Source: CAWBRT01 sp963791145 (GTDB lineage: Bacteria > Acidobacteriota > Terriglobia > Terriglobales > Acidobacteriaceae). Taken from it: a DNA stretch of 64,000 nt. Location: the NCBI GenBank assembly GCA_963791145.1, contig CAWBRT010000009.1, positions 1-64,000 of the forward strand, given 5' to 3'. The translations under genes and the position numbers were made by a program. This document shows positions 33,206-42,705 of this stretch, piece after piece (the first letter of the stretch is position 1; each line of letters begins with the position of its first letter). The notes beneath the pieces were generated by a model. That model was not told the origin of the DNA. It saw only the letters and a program-made list of their open reading frames with translations, and ran no database searches.

Positions 33206-34414
33206 TCACTTGATCAGCGTATAAACGGGAACGACTTCCGGATTCCACTCGATGTAGAAACGCTGCTTCGATTGGTAGTTTCTCTTGCCATTCACCGACT
33301 GGATTTCCATGAAATACATGTATTCCTTGCGCGCCCCGTTCTTGTCGAACCTGACAGGATTGCTGTTGGTAACTTCCTTGGTGTTCAGTCTGGACAGGGC
33401 GTTACGCAACTTCTCGCGGTCGTCGCCGCTGCCCGCCATGCGGAGCGCTTCCCTGAACATATAGGCGGTGTTGTAGCAGAAGTTCTCGGTGTAGGAAGGC
33501 GGACGCTGGTTCGCGGCATCGAAGCGCTGAATGAAGCTCTTCCCTTCCGGACTCAGCGAGTCCATGCCCTGGTCGAAGAAGGTGCCGTAAATCGAGCCGG
33601 CGCTTCTCTGGCCCCAGCCGAATACCTGCGTGGTCATGCCGAATGGATGGACGATCTGCGGCGGCTTGATGCCGAGGTCGAGCAATTGATTGGTCAGCAC
33701 ATTATCGAACGCTCCGGCGCCGGTGACGACCACATAGTCGGGATTGGTGGCCTTGACTTGCGCCGCCTGCACCGTCGCATCGCTCGAGCCCTGCGGGAAC
33801 ATAATGCTGGAAACGATCGACAGCTTGGACCTCGGCGCCTGATACTGGAATCCGGCCACGATCGCGCGCATCAGTGCGGTATCGGAATACATCAGCGCCA
33901 CTCTTGCACCCGGCTTCTGCTGTTCGATGAATTTGGCGATCGCGTATCCCCACCCCGCCGCGTCCGGCTCGATACGGAAGGTGTAATGCGTGCCCGGCTT
34001 GGTCAACTGCGGGAAGGCGGCAACCGGCACCAGAAACGGCAGCTTCTGCTGCTCGGCATAGCCGTAGACGCCAAGCGCAACGTCGGAATTGGTGGGTCCG
34101 CTCAAGGCCACGACCTTGTCGTTGACATCCAGGCTGCGCGCGGCCGCCAGAGCCTGAGACGGATTGGTCTGGTTGTCCCGGACAATGAATTGCAGCGGCC
34201 GGTTCAACACTCCGCCGGACTTGTTGATTTCGTCGGTCGCCATGTTCAGGCCGGCCACGCAGTTGGTGCCAAAGAACGTCCACGGCCCGGTCATTTCGGT
34301 CACGAAACCAATCTTGATCGGGTTTCCGGTTTGCGCCGGGGCGATGGCGGAACACCAGGCAAACACACTCAGCAGGGCCACTCGCAAAGCCCACGCTTTC
34401 ATATTCTTGTTCAT
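33206..34414 (-). CDS. livK: ABC transporter substrate-binding protein LivK-like
   Basis: About 400 residues. A signal peptide (ALRVALLSVFAWCSAIAPAQ) precedes IKIGFVTEMTGPWTFFGTNCVAGLNMATDEINKSGGVLNRP, the start of the Peripla_BP_6 fold used for branched-chain amino acids, amides and aromatic acids. The ATG at 34414 with a GGGG Shine-Dalgarno is preferred. First gene of the operon; the ligand is unknown. The neighbouring DapA-like aldolase suggests a small oxo-acid or amide. Confidence 0.92.
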   Translation of the reverse strand: MNKNMKAWALRVALLSVFAWCSAIAPAQTGNPIKIGFVTEMTGPWTFFGTNCVAGLNMATDEINKSGGVLNRPLQFIVRDNQTNPSQALAAARSLDVNDKVVALSGPTNSDVALGVYGYAEQQKLPFLVPVAAFPQLTKPGTHYTFRIEPDAAGWGYAIAKFIEQQKPGARVALMYSDTALMRAIVAGFQYQAPRSKLSIVSSIMFPQGSSDATVQAAQVKATNPDYVVVTGAGAFDNVLTNQLLDLGIKPPQIVHPFGMTTQVFGWGQRSAGSIYGTFFDQGMDSLSPEGKSFIQRFDAANQRPPSYTENFCYNTAYMFREALRMAGSGDDREKLRNALSRLNTKEVTNSNPVRFDKNGARKEYMYFMEIQSVNGKRNYQSKQRFYIEWNPEVVPVYTLIK

Positions 34415-34554
34415 TACCATCCCCTGGATTTGTTATTCAGGATTTCAGGTACAACTCTCCGGTATCGCGCCGCACCGGAGGACTTCAAGGGCCGTGCCGG
34501 CTTCAGCGCGGCCGTCGCGCCAAGTGATCTAAAAGGCAAAAACAGGACTTCTAG

Positions 34555-34642
34555 ACTGGATTCAAAGTGGGCGTACCCTTCGCTATCACCGCCGGGCTGA
34601 TTGCCCGGCTACGGCACGGGGTATACCTTCCGCGAATCCGGT
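34555..34642. mobile_element. 88-bp repeat element, copy A, CTAG at both ends
   Basis: Starts ACTGGATTCAAAGTGG, ends CCGCGAATCCGGT, so ACYGGATTC is an inverted end. It is flanked by CTAG at 34551-34554 and 34643-34646. Related to the 96-bp copies at 59917-60012 and 62539-62634; this copy has a shorter middle (GCCGGGCTGATTGCCCGGC). Confidence 0.82.
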
Positions 34643-34646
34643 CTAG

Positions 34647-34773
34647 AGCTGGTTGCATAAATGCACTTCGGTAAAACCGATAATACCCTCAGGGGCTAAA
34701 GCCCGCATTTTTGCTGGTCCGAACAGCGGGGCTGAAGCCCCGCCCTTTCAAGGCAGTATTTGTGCAACCAGTT
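34647..34773. mobile_element. 127-bp MITE, third type, CTAG at both ends
   Basis: Left end AGCTGGTTGCATAAATGC, right end GTATTTGTGCAACCAGTT; these are inverse over about 16 bases. It is flanked by CTAG at 34643-34646 and 34774-34777. The first CTAG is shared with the neighbouring repeat; the second forms the TAG stop of the aldolase gene. The middle contains a GGGGCTAAAGCCCG/CGGGGCTGAAGCCCCG hairpin. No coding capacity. Confidence 0.82.
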
Positions 34774-35727
34774 CTAGACCGCGATGGCTTTGTCGGCTTG
34801 CAGCAATCCAGTCTTGATCAAAGCCGTCCGCACCCGCTCCATATCAGCGGGCGGAATCTTCTCCAGCGGTTGGCGGACGACCGCACGATCCAGCCGCCCC
34901 AGCATCACCAGAGCTTCCTTCATGCGATTGTGCATGTCAAGGAAAGGCGGCGCGTAAAATGCCTGGCCCAGCACGAAGTGTTTCTGGTTCAGGGCGCCGG
35001 CCGTCTTCACGTCGCCGCGTTGCACGGCGTCGAACATCTGCGCCTGCCAGTCGGCCACCACGCTTCCCATGCCGGAGATGCAGCCATCGGCGCCAAGAGC
35101 AAAGGTGGCGTAAAGAGAGGCGCTGAAGCTGCTCAGCACGGCGACCGGCTTGGAGCCGGACTGCAACGCGCGCAGATTGCGCTCGAAAGTGACGATGTCC
35201 TGACTCCACTCCTTCACGGCCACGACGTTTTCGATTTCCGCCAGCTTCAGCAGCAGCTCCGTGCTGTAGCCCCATCCGTCGCCGATGGGATACTGGAACA
35301 CCACGATGGGAATATCCGCCTGGTCGGAGATGGCGGCGAAGTGACGATACGCCATTTCAGGTCGGAGATTGCCTCCCCATAGGAAGAGGCTGGGAGGAAA
35401 TACCAGCACGCCATCGGCTCCGGCCTTCTTGGCATTGCGGGCCAGTCTTACGGCATGCGCCGTGCCGTCGGTAAAGACCCCAGCGACCAGCTTCACTTTC
35501 CCGCCCACCTCGTCCCGCGCTACCGCGATGGCGCGTATCTGCTCATCTTCGGTAAGGGCGGCAACCTCGGCGGCATGGCCGTTACAGACGATCGCGCTCA
35601 CCCCGGGCACATCCGCGAGCCAGCGCATGTGGCGCCGGTATTGCACTTCGTCGATGGAAAGATCGGTCTTGAACGGCATGAGATTGGCGGGAATAGCGCC
35701 CCGAAGCTTAAGTCTTAATTCCGGCAC
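34774..35727 (-). CDS. DapA-family (class I) aldolase/lyase
   Basis: 317 residues. The Schiff-base Lys is K172 in AVKEWSQD, and the proton-relay Tyr is Y146 in FQYPIG. ANLMPF, GHAAEVAALTEDE and VAGVFTDGTAHAV fit the dihydrodipicolinate synthase/N-acetylneuraminate lyase superfamily. The substrate is probably a 2-oxo acid rather than the lysine-pathway one, given its solitary place by a transporter. GTG 35727 follows AAAGGAG with an 8-base gap. The stop TAG at 34774-34776 lies in a CTAG that flanks a MITE. Confidence 0.88.
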   Translation of the reverse strand: MPELRLKLRGAIPANLMPFKTDLSIDEVQYRRHMRWLADVPGVSAIVCNGHAAEVAALTEDEQIRAIAVARDEVGGKVKLVAGVFTDGTAHAVRLARNAKKAGADGVLVFPPSLFLWGGNLRPEMAYRHFAAISDQADIPIVVFQYPIGDGWGYSTELLLKLAEIENVVAVKEWSQDIVTFERNLRALQSGSKPVAVLSSFSASLYATFALGADGCISGMGSVVADWQAQMFDAVQRGDVKTAGALNQKHFVLGQAFYAPPFLDMHNRMKEALVMLGRLDRAVVRQPLEKIPPADMERVRTALIKTGLLQADKAIAV

Positions 35728-36035
35728 AGAGCATTCTCCTTTGCACTGCCAGCGGCTTCAGGCATATTTCAAGCCGCTTCCCTTGTTATATGTGCTGAAA
35801 CATAGGCTCATATCACAGTATCTACGCTTTGACAAGAATTCAAGGGAATACAGTTACCACGCGAGAGGTTCGGAATCGGTTTCCGAAAGTAAACGAGTCG
35901 GTTGAACTACCGCACGATCCATAGTTCGTTGAGTCGACTGTCTTGCGGCCGTGCCGCTTTTCCGCATGAACTCAGGTTGCACTCATCAGTGATACGCTGT
36001 GATAGCCGGTCTCAGCGGCGCCGATATTGAGCGCG
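35728..36035. other. 308-bp divergent promoter region, aldolase and mug
   Basis: A TTGACA at 35828-35833 could serve mug-side transcription, and TTGTCA on the minus strand, 17 bases before TATGAG, could serve the aldolase. A short inverted repeat (AGCGGCTTCAGG/GAAGCCGCT-like) near 35751-35780 may be an operator. None is strong enough to call alone. Confidence 0.35.
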
Positions 36036-36683
36036 ATGGCAAAGAAAAATCTTTCCACTCACGCGGCTCCTGGCGGCCGCAAGGGTAAACAATATAAATT
36101 CGAGACTCTCCCTGACTATCTCAGGCCGGGGCTTGACCTGGTCTTTATCGGAATCAATCCCGGCCTCTACTCCGTTCGCCAGGGACATTACTTTGCCCGC
36201 TCGACCAGCCGGTTCTGGCCTGCGTTGTCCGCTTCAAAGCTGAGTGCGATCATTCGTCGCGAACTCACCATCGATCGGCTATATCCCGAGCACGATGCCA
36301 CACTGCCGCGCTTCGGGATAGGACTTACAGACGTTGTTAAACGTCCCTCCGCCAACGCCGCCGAGCTGACGGCAGTGGATTTTGAACAATGGATACCGAT
36401 TCTGCTGGAAAAGCTGCAACGCTATGCCCCGCGGGTGGCATGCTTTCACGGGCTGACGGCGTATCGTCCTTTCCTCGCGCATTGCTTCCCGAGCGCCAAC
36501 CTTAAGCCGAGGCTCGGCGAGCAACCGGAAGTCTTGGGTGCGACGCGGATTTATGTTGTGCCTAATCCGAGCCCGGCCAACGCGCACTTCACTCTCTCTG
36601 ACCAGACTGGCTGGTACGACCGTTTGGCGGGGTTCCTTACTTCTTTACGAGAACCGGCGTTTCCGGCTGAGGCGTCACCTTAG
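36036..36683 (+). CDS. mug: G/U mismatch-specific DNA glycosylase Mug
   Basis: About 215 residues. Motif GINPGLYS (39-46) is the Mug/TDG catalytic loop; the C-terminal VPNPSPANAHF matches its DNA-intercalating motif NPSGxS. It removes uracil and ethenocytosine from mismatches with G. ATG 36036 is preferred; a TTG nine bases upstream is also in frame. Its last 47 bases overlap the convergent RND gene that ends at 36637. Confidence 0.9.
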   Translation: MAKKNLSTHAAPGGRKGKQYKFETLPDYLRPGLDLVFIGINPGLYSVRQGHYFARSTSRFWPALSASKLSAIIRRELTIDRLYPEHDATLPRFGIGLTDVVKRPSANAAELTAVDFEQWIPILLEKLQRYAPRVACFHGLTAYRPFLAHCFPSANLKPRLGEQPEVLGATRIYVVPNPSPANAHFTLSDQTGWYDRLAGFLTSLREPAFPAEASP

Positions 36684-39600
36684 CGCGGGCCACACGCCAG
36701 ATTTCGAATGCGGGCAAGCCCAGCAGCACGATCGGAATCGTCGTAACCATCGACCCGACGACCACACGGGCCAGCGGCTGTTGCGCCTGTGCGCCAATGC
36801 CGTGGGAGACCGCTGCCGGCAATAGCCCCAGGGCAGCCGCCAGGCAGGCCATCAGGATAGGCCGCATCTCTTCCATGGCGCCATCGCGAATAGCATGCAA
36901 AGGCGAGAGTCCGGCGTTCTGCTCGCGGCGTATGGCGCTCAGCAAAACCAGCGCTCCTAGAGTTGCTACGCCGATAGCCGAGGCGAATCCAACCGCCGCG
37001 GAAATGCTGAAGGGTGTATGGGAGACTATCAGGCTCAACAGCCCGCCGGAGAGGCTCAGGGGAAGTGTCCCGAGAACCAGCAGCGCATCGCCGAGGCGGT
37101 TGAAAGCCAGATACAAGGTCAAAAGGATGACGGCCAGCGTAAGCGGCCCGACGATGAGCAGCCTTTGTTGTTCTTTCTTTAAGCTGTCGTATTCGCCGGC
37201 CCATTCGTAGTGATAACCCCGCGGAAGCTGGACATCGTGTTCGAGCCGCTCTTGCAGCTCGTCCATCGTCGAAGACAGATCGCGCCCGCGGATGCTGAAC
37301 TTGATGGGAATATACCGGCGGTCGTTCTCGCGGTAGATCATGAACGCCCCGTTGCGGATGGAGATGTTCGCGATCTGGGCCAAGGGAATGCGCGATCCAT
37401 CGGGCGTGCTGACCAGGATGTTCTTGATTGCCTCGACATCGCTCCGGTGCTCCGGTTTGTACCGCAGCACGAAGTCGAAACGGCGGTCGCCCTGGAGAAT
37501 CTGCGTGGCCGTGAGTCCGCCGACCGCGGCTTGCACGGCGGCGTTGACGTCGTTGGCCATCAGCCCGTAGCGGCCGGCGGCCGTACGGTCGATGGAGACG
37601 ATCAGGTTGGGCTGGCCGTTCACATTAAATACGCCGAGATCGGCGATACCGCGCACCTTCTGCATCACGCCGGCAATCTGGTGAGCCCGCTCGGTGAGAA
37701 CGTCGAAGTTGTCGCCGAAGAGCTTGAGCGAGTTCTCGCCCTTGACCCCCGACATGGCCTCTTCCACGTTGTCCTGGATGTTCTGCGAGAAGTTGAAGAT
37801 TGCGCCCGGATACTTGCCCAGGGCGCGATTCATTTTCTCGATCAGCCGTTCCTTGTTTAAGCCCGAGGGCCACACGGAAAACGACTTGAGCTGCACGGAG
37901 AACTCCAGGTTGTTGAAGCTGGCCGGATCGGTGCCGTCATCCGGACGCCCGACGTGAGAGACGACCTGCGTGACCACCGGATACTGCCGCAGGTCATGGC
38001 GAATCTGATCAGCGAGATTGACGGCCGTCTCGAAGGAGACGTCCTGAGGAAGCGTAGCCCGCACCCAGAGATTGCCTTCCTCGAGTTTCGGCATGAACTC
38101 CCCGCCGAGGAACGGCGATAACCCCAGCGCGAGGACCAGAGGCAGCAGGCAGAATCCAATCACCCAGGAGGGCCGGCGGTGCACGAATTCCAGCAGGACC
38201 GTGTAGCGGCGGGACAGCCAGTGCACTACGCGGGTACGCCTATGCTGCGGTTTGTGTCTGCCATAGGAGGCCAGAACCGGGGTGAAGATGAAGGCAAAAC
38301 ACTGGGCGCCGGCCAGGGCGAAGCCGTACGTGATCGACATCGGGCCGAAGATCTGTCCCGGGACACCGCTCATGGTGAACAACGGTATCAGGGCGATCAC
38401 GATGATCATGACGGAGAACAACACCGGACGCGCCGTCTCCGCCGCCGCTTCGGCGATGGCGTCATAGGCGCTCTGCTCCTCCGGGCGATCCTGCAACCGC
38501 CGGTGTATCTGGTCGAGACCGATGATGACCGCATCCACCAGGATTCCGAAATCGATCGACCCGAGCGAGATCAGGTTGGCGGAGCGGCCGGTAATCTCCA
38601 TCATTCCGAAGGCGAACAGCAACGCCACCGGAATGCTGAGCGCCGCGATGAACGACATGTGCCAGTCGCCGAGGAAGAAGATCAACAGCAGCAGAACCAG
38701 GCCGATGCCCACCAGCACCAGGTCCCGTACCGTTTCCGTCGTTATGCGGATGAGATGGGTGCGGTCGTAGAGCGCCTTCAGCTTCATGCCCGTGGGCAGG
38801 AGCTTGGTGTTTAACTCCTTGATCTTGTCGTGCAGCGCCGCCAGCGCCGGCAGCGATTGCTCATTCTTCTGCAGCAGGACGATGCCTTCGACGACATCCG
38901 GACTGCCGTCGACCCCGACTTTGCCCAGCCGCTGCTGGTAGCCCTCGTGGATATTGGCGATGTCGCTCAGATACACCGGCGCGCCATTGCGCGCGGCCAC
39001 CACGATGTGGCGCATTTCTTCGACGTCCTTCAGCAGGCCGATGCCGCGAACGTTCACATCCTGGCTGCCCAGCGAGAGATAACTGCCGCCCGCGTTGGCA
39101 TTGCTGCTCTGTACCGCGTTCGCCACCTGGGAAAGCGAAACGTTGTACTGCAACAGCTTGCGGGGATCGATCTCGGCCTGGTACTGGCGCGTGGTGCCGC
39201 CGAAAACCGTGAGATCGATGATGCCCGGAACTTGCTTCACCTCGCGCCGCACCAGCCAATCGGCGGTCGCCTTCAGCTCGTTCAAGCTGTAGCCCTGGCC
39301 GGCCAGCTCGAAGCGGTAGATCTCTCCCGTGGGCGACCAGGGCGAGATCTGCGGCTGCAGGTTGGCGGGAAGCGTGAGCAACTGCAGCCGGTTGAGCACC
39401 TCCTGCTTGTCCTGCAGGTAGTTGCTGCCGAAATCGAAGTACAGCTTCACGTCGCTGAGACCGAAGATGCTGATGGAGCGGATGTACTGAATATGCGGGA
39501 CGCCGTTCAGCGTGGTCTCTATGGGGACAGTTACCTGCTGCTCCATCTCTTCCGCCGACCAGGCGGGATTCTGCGTGATGACCTCGACCAGAGGCGGCGA

Positions 39601-39726
39601 CGGATCGGGATAGGCTTCAACGTCGAGGCTCAGAAACGTGTAAATACCGATGATGAGCCATACGCCCAGCCCGATCAGGACGAGAGTGCGGTATCGGAGC
39701 AGAAGGTTGACGAAGGCGCGCATCAT
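36637..39726 (-). CDS. RND efflux pump inner-membrane protein (CzcA/CusA-like)
   Basis: 1029 residues, the length of a HME-RND transporter. The N-terminal TM and YPDPSPPLVEVITQNPAWSAEEMEQQVTVPIE match CzcA/CusA. In TM4 the key line reads SIDFGILVDAVIIGLDQI; CzcA-type pumps have DFGxxVDGAVVxxEN, so the proton-relay E is D here and G is A. The ORF is intact. Transcribed in a czcC-czcB-czcA-like order with four-base overlaps. The altered acidic triad suggests a non-metal substrate or changed metal specificity. Confidence 0.92.
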   Translation of the reverse strand: MMRAFVNLLLRYRTLVLIGLGVWLIIGIYTFLSLDVEAYPDPSPPLVEVITQNPAWSAEEMEQQVTVPIETTLNGVPHIQYIRSISIFGLSDVKLYFDFGSNYLQDKQEVLNRLQLLTLPANLQPQISPWSPTGEIYRFELAGQGYSLNELKATADWLVRREVKQVPGIIDLTVFGGTTRQYQAEIDPRKLLQYNVSLSQVANAVQSSNANAGGSYLSLGSQDVNVRGIGLLKDVEEMRHIVVAARNGAPVYLSDIANIHEGYQQRLGKVGVDGSPDVVEGIVLLQKNEQSLPALAALHDKIKELNTKLLPTGMKLKALYDRTHLIRITTETVRDLVLVGIGLVLLLLIFFLGDWHMSFIAALSIPVALLFAFGMMEITGRSANLISLGSIDFGILVDAVIIGLDQIHRRLQDRPEEQSAYDAIAEAAAETARPVLFSVMIIVIALIPLFTMSGVPGQIFGPMSITYGFALAGAQCFAFIFTPVLASYGRHKPQHRRTRVVHWLSRRYTVLLEFVHRRPSWVIGFCLLPLVLALGLSPFLGGEFMPKLEEGNLWVRATLPQDVSFETAVNLADQIRHDLRQYPVVTQVVSHVGRPDDGTDPASFNNLEFSVQLKSFSVWPSGLNKERLIEKMNRALGKYPGAIFNFSQNIQDNVEEAMSGVKGENSLKLFGDNFDVLTERAHQIAGVMQKVRGIADLGVFNVNGQPNLIVSIDRTAAGRYGLMANDVNAAVQAAVGGLTATQILQGDRRFDFVLRYKPEHRSDVEAIKNILVSTPDGSRIPLAQIANISIRNGAFMIYRENDRRYIPIKFSIRGRDLSSTMDELQERLEHDVQLPRGYHYEWAGEYDSLKKEQQRLLIVGPLTLAVILLTLYLAFNRLGDALLVLGTLPLSLSGGLLSLIVSHTPFSISAAVGFASAIGVATLGALVLLSAIRREQNAGLSPLHAIRDGAMEEMRPILMACLAAALGLLPAAVSHGIGAQAQQPLARVVVGSMVTTIPIVLLGLPAFEIWRVARAKVTPQPETPVLVKK

Positions 39727-40799
39727 TCCTCTCCGGTTCCGCGCAACAGCGCCGCACCCTCGGTCACCACAACTTCGCCCGCTTTCAGGCCGGACGTGAT
39801 GATCACTTCATTGGCATTCAGCGGGCGGGCGGCAATCAGCCTCCGTTCGTATTTGTTGGCCGGCGTCTTGACCATTACCGTGCTGTCGCCGCCCTCGCGC
39901 AACACGGCGGAGTTCGGAATGACCAGTGCCTCGGCAGCAGGCCGGGTAAGGCGGAGGGAGGCGAACATCTCCGGCTTCAGCTCGCGCCTCGGGTTGGCGA
40001 GCACGACGCGAACCTTGGCGGTCCGCGTTTGCGGATCGATCGCATCCGATACGTAAGTGATCTTCCCCTGCCAGGAGCGCCCGGGATAGGCGGTCACGGT
40101 GGCCTGCACGGGAACGCCGGCGCGAACCACGCTCAGATCCTTTTCATATACGTCGCCGGTAAGCCACACCGATCCCAGGTCGGCGACGGTACAGATCGGG
40201 GTGGAATTGTCGGTTGACTTGGACAACTCACCGGAGCTGGCTCCGATATCGAGAACGACTCCGGCGATCGGCGAAGTGACCGCCACTTCGTTGCTGGCGC
40301 TCTTTTCCGAAACGCCCAGAATGCGCAGACGCGCTTTGGCGCGCTCCAGCTCGCTCCGGGCCTGGATCTCCTGCGCTTTGGCGTCCTCGTACTCGCGCTC
40401 GCTCAGAACCTTGTGCTCAAACAGCAGCTTGGTGCGGCTCAACGCTCGGCCGGAGCGGTCAAACTCCGCCTGCGCCTTGACTGCATCCGAGCGCGCCTGA
40501 GAAACGTCACTGCTCTCCAGCACGGCCACAAGATGCCCGCGTTCCACCACATCTCCCGGACGAACCGCCACCCGCACCAGGCGCCCGCCCGCGGGAGGAT
40601 AGACGCGGACCACGCGAGTCGGATCGGGCTGCACGCGCGCAGGCACCTCGAGAACCTGGCTCACCGAGCGGAGCTGCGCCTCGGCGGTCTTCAACTCCAG
40701 CGGGCGAACGGCGGCCGGCTCCTTGCCGACGCTGCGCCCGCAGCCGGAAACCGCCAGCAGAGAGAACGCGGTGAGAAGGGCAAGGATGAAACGATTCAT
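39723..40799 (-). CDS. RND efflux periplasmic adaptor (CzcB-like)
   Basis: 358 residues. A lipobox-like N-terminus (LLAVSGCG), barrel-sandwich hybrid (PPAGGRLVRVAVRPGDVVERGHLVAVL), a helical hairpin (~105-175) and a membrane-proximal C-terminal domain (LNANEVIITSGLKAGEVVVTEG) define the membrane-fusion protein. Four-base overlaps with genes on both sides. It bridges the pump to the outer-membrane channel. Confidence 0.93.
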   Translation of the reverse strand: MNRFILALLTAFSLLAVSGCGRSVGKEPAAVRPLELKTAEAQLRSVSQVLEVPARVQPDPTRVVRVYPPAGGRLVRVAVRPGDVVERGHLVAVLESSDVSQARSDAVKAQAEFDRSGRALSRTKLLFEHKVLSEREYEDAKAQEIQARSELERAKARLRILGVSEKSASNEVAVTSPIAGVVLDIGASSGELSKSTDNSTPICTVADLGSVWLTGDVYEKDLSVVRAGVPVQATVTAYPGRSWQGKITYVSDAIDPQTRTAKVRVVLANPRRELKPEMFASLRLTRPAAEALVIPNSAVLREGGDSTVMVKTPANKYERRLIAARPLNANEVIITSGLKAGEVVVTEGAALLRGTGEE

Positions 40800-42052
40800 G
40801 GCAGTAACTCCGTGGCGGAGGCAAAGCTGAGCTGATGCAGAGCCGACAGGGCTTGAGCATTGGCCGCCAGCGCGCTGAGGCTCACGTCCCGGTGGCTGCG
40901 GACCGCGTCGAGAAAGTCGAGCAGGTTGGCGGCTCCATGCTGGTAACTGAAGGTGATGCGCTCCAGCACAGTCTGCGAACGCTTGAGGTAGTCCTCACCA
41001 TAAAGCTTTTGCCGCGCCATGGCGGCCTGATAGGCATCCCACGCCTGCTGGACATCCGCGAGCACCTGCAGGCGTGCACCCTCCTGCGCGGAGCGGCTGG
41101 CTTCCAGATCGCGCGCCGCCCGCAGCTTTTCGCCCTGATTGCGGTCGAAGATGCGGACCGGGATGGAAAACGTCACGCCCAGGGTGTTGTCGGGACCATT
41201 GCGCTTGTATTCAGGAGCGACGGTTACATCCGTCGCGGCGTTGGCGCGCGCCAGGCGCACGTCGGCTTCGGCTTTCGCCGTGCTTCGGGCAGCTCCGATG
41301 TAGTCGGGACGATGCTCCAGCGCAGTCTGCTGAAGCTGGGCCAGGGTGACCTCGGATGGAACGGGCGTAAGCTCTCCGCGGATCTCGAGTTTCGCGGTGT
41401 CATCAATTCCCAGCAGCGCCGCCAGTTGCGAGCGCGCCTGGGCCAGGGCGACTCGCGCCGTGAGCAGATCAGTCTGGAAGCGCGCCTCCTCGATCCTGCT
41501 CCGGTCGTACTCGGTTTCGCTGATATCTCCGGCCTGCAAGCGAAGGCGGTTGGCCTCGATCACCTGGCCGTATTCGCGCAGGTTGTCCTGCGCCAGCTTC
41601 ACCACCTGGACGTTCAAGAGCAGGTTCACGAAGGCGAGCTTGACCTGCAAGTCGAGCTGGCGCTGATTGTCGCCGACCCCTGCCTGGGCTACCTGGGAAG
41701 CAAGCTTCGCATCTTCCACGCGGGCACCGCGCTTGCCGCCGCGTTCGAGTGTCCAGGCCAGGCTGTTGGTGAACTCCTGGTTGTTGACCGGGTCGAGCTT
41801 GGATGGCTGGAAGACGTTGAAATCCTGATTCGCCGAGGTAAACACCGGGTTCGGCCTGAGGGCGGCGGTAACTTCTCCAGCCTGCACGGCCGAAGCATGG
41901 CTTCGCGCCGACCGCAGAACAGGATTGTTCTGCCGGGCCCAGGCGACGGCCTCGCTCAAGGTCAAGGGGTGCGACGGTATATCGGCTGCCCAGGTCCCGC
42001 CGGCTAACAACAGGAAGATGAGCAGCGCAGCGGAGCGCTTCATGACTTTCAC
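40796..42052 (-). CDS. TolC-type outer-membrane efflux protein (CzcC-like)
   Basis: 418 residues with a signal peptide (SAALLIFLLLAGGTWAAD) and two OEP repeats of long helices, e.g. LTLSEAVAWARQNNPVLRSARSHASAV and ALEHRPDYIGAARSTAKAEADVRLARANA. It forms the outer-membrane exit duct of the pump. It is the second gene of the operon after a small membrane protein. Confidence 0.92.
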   Translation of the reverse strand: MKVMKRSAALLIFLLLAGGTWAADIPSHPLTLSEAVAWARQNNPVLRSARSHASAVQAGEVTAALRPNPVFTSANQDFNVFQPSKLDPVNNQEFTNSLAWTLERGGKRGARVEDAKLASQVAQAGVGDNQRQLDLQVKLAFVNLLLNVQVVKLAQDNLREYGQVIEANRLRLQAGDISETEYDRSRIEEARFQTDLLTARVALAQARSQLAALLGIDDTAKLEIRGELTPVPSEVTLAQLQQTALEHRPDYIGAARSTAKAEADVRLARANAATDVTVAPEYKRNGPDNTLGVTFSIPVRIFDRNQGEKLRAARDLEASRSAQEGARLQVLADVQQAWDAYQAAMARQKLYGEDYLKRSQTVLERITFSYQHGAANLLDFLDAVRSHRDVSLSALAANAQALSALHQLSFASATELLP

Positions 42053-42114
42053 TTGAGCCCATGTACGGGCGATCTGTTTCAGGAATATTGCCGCGCAAAG
42101 CGGCCATCAGAGAT

Positions 42115-42507
42115 TTAGGGTAGTACAGCCGGGGGCGGCCGGGATACTACCAAACAAAGGAAAGCATCGAGGGGAAACGCCGGAATAAACATCTTCCGGC
42201 TGAAATAAGATACCGCGAGGATCGCCTGGAGCAGGAGCAGCAAGAGCAGTGAAATAAACAGCAAATTCGTATGCAGGTGAGAGTGTACTTCGGAGAGTAC
42301 AACGGTTCGGCTCTCACTGGCGAACTCGACCTGCTGCAGATCATCGCTGACGGAAATGACCGGAAACAAAATGACACACAAGCACACTACTGCGATGGCA
42401 ATCTGCCAACGTTCCGCCGAACTCGCTCCCGCACTGGCATGTGTGAAGCCCACCGCAACCACAAGCAGGGCGGCCGCCAGCCAAACGAGATTGAGCAGCA
42501 GTTCCAT
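42115..42507 (-). CDS. small membrane protein at the head of the efflux operon
   Basis: 130 residues with about three TM helices (LLLNLVWLAAALLVVAVGF, WQIAIAVVCLCVILFPVISV, LLFISLLLLLLLQAILAV) and a loop SVSDDLQQVEFASESRTVVLSEVHSHLH rich in Asp and His that might bind metal. Lies 62 bases before czcC on the same strand, so it is likely co-transcribed. The family is not recognised with certainty. Confidence 0.65.
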   Translation of the reverse strand: MELLLNLVWLAAALLVVAVGFTHASAGASSAERWQIAIAVVCLCVILFPVISVSDDLQQVEFASESRTVVLSEVHSHLHTNLLFISLLLLLLLQAILAVSYFSRKMFIPAFPLDAFLCLVVSRPPPAVLP

Positions 42508-42705
42508 CCGGCTCAGTATACCACCGTAAAAATGCGGATTATCGGGCGCTCAGCGGGGATCAACTTGCCGCGGCACGCCTATTGTGAATATTTGTAGAAA
42601 AGGATGTCAGGCCGGAGTTGGCTGGCAACATAGAACGCTTGGCGTAATGGCGCTGGCACGCCGCAGTCCAGGCATTTTGATCGACGCCATGCGCAGCGAC
42701 CCGAT

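Larger units (their letters stand above)
34421..34773. other. 353-bp gap filled by two adjacent small elements
   Basis: Between the livK start and the aldolase stop. It contains the repeat at 34555-34642 and the MITE at 34647-34773, listed separately. The rest holds the livK promoter region; no clear -35/-10 stands out. Confidence 0.5.
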
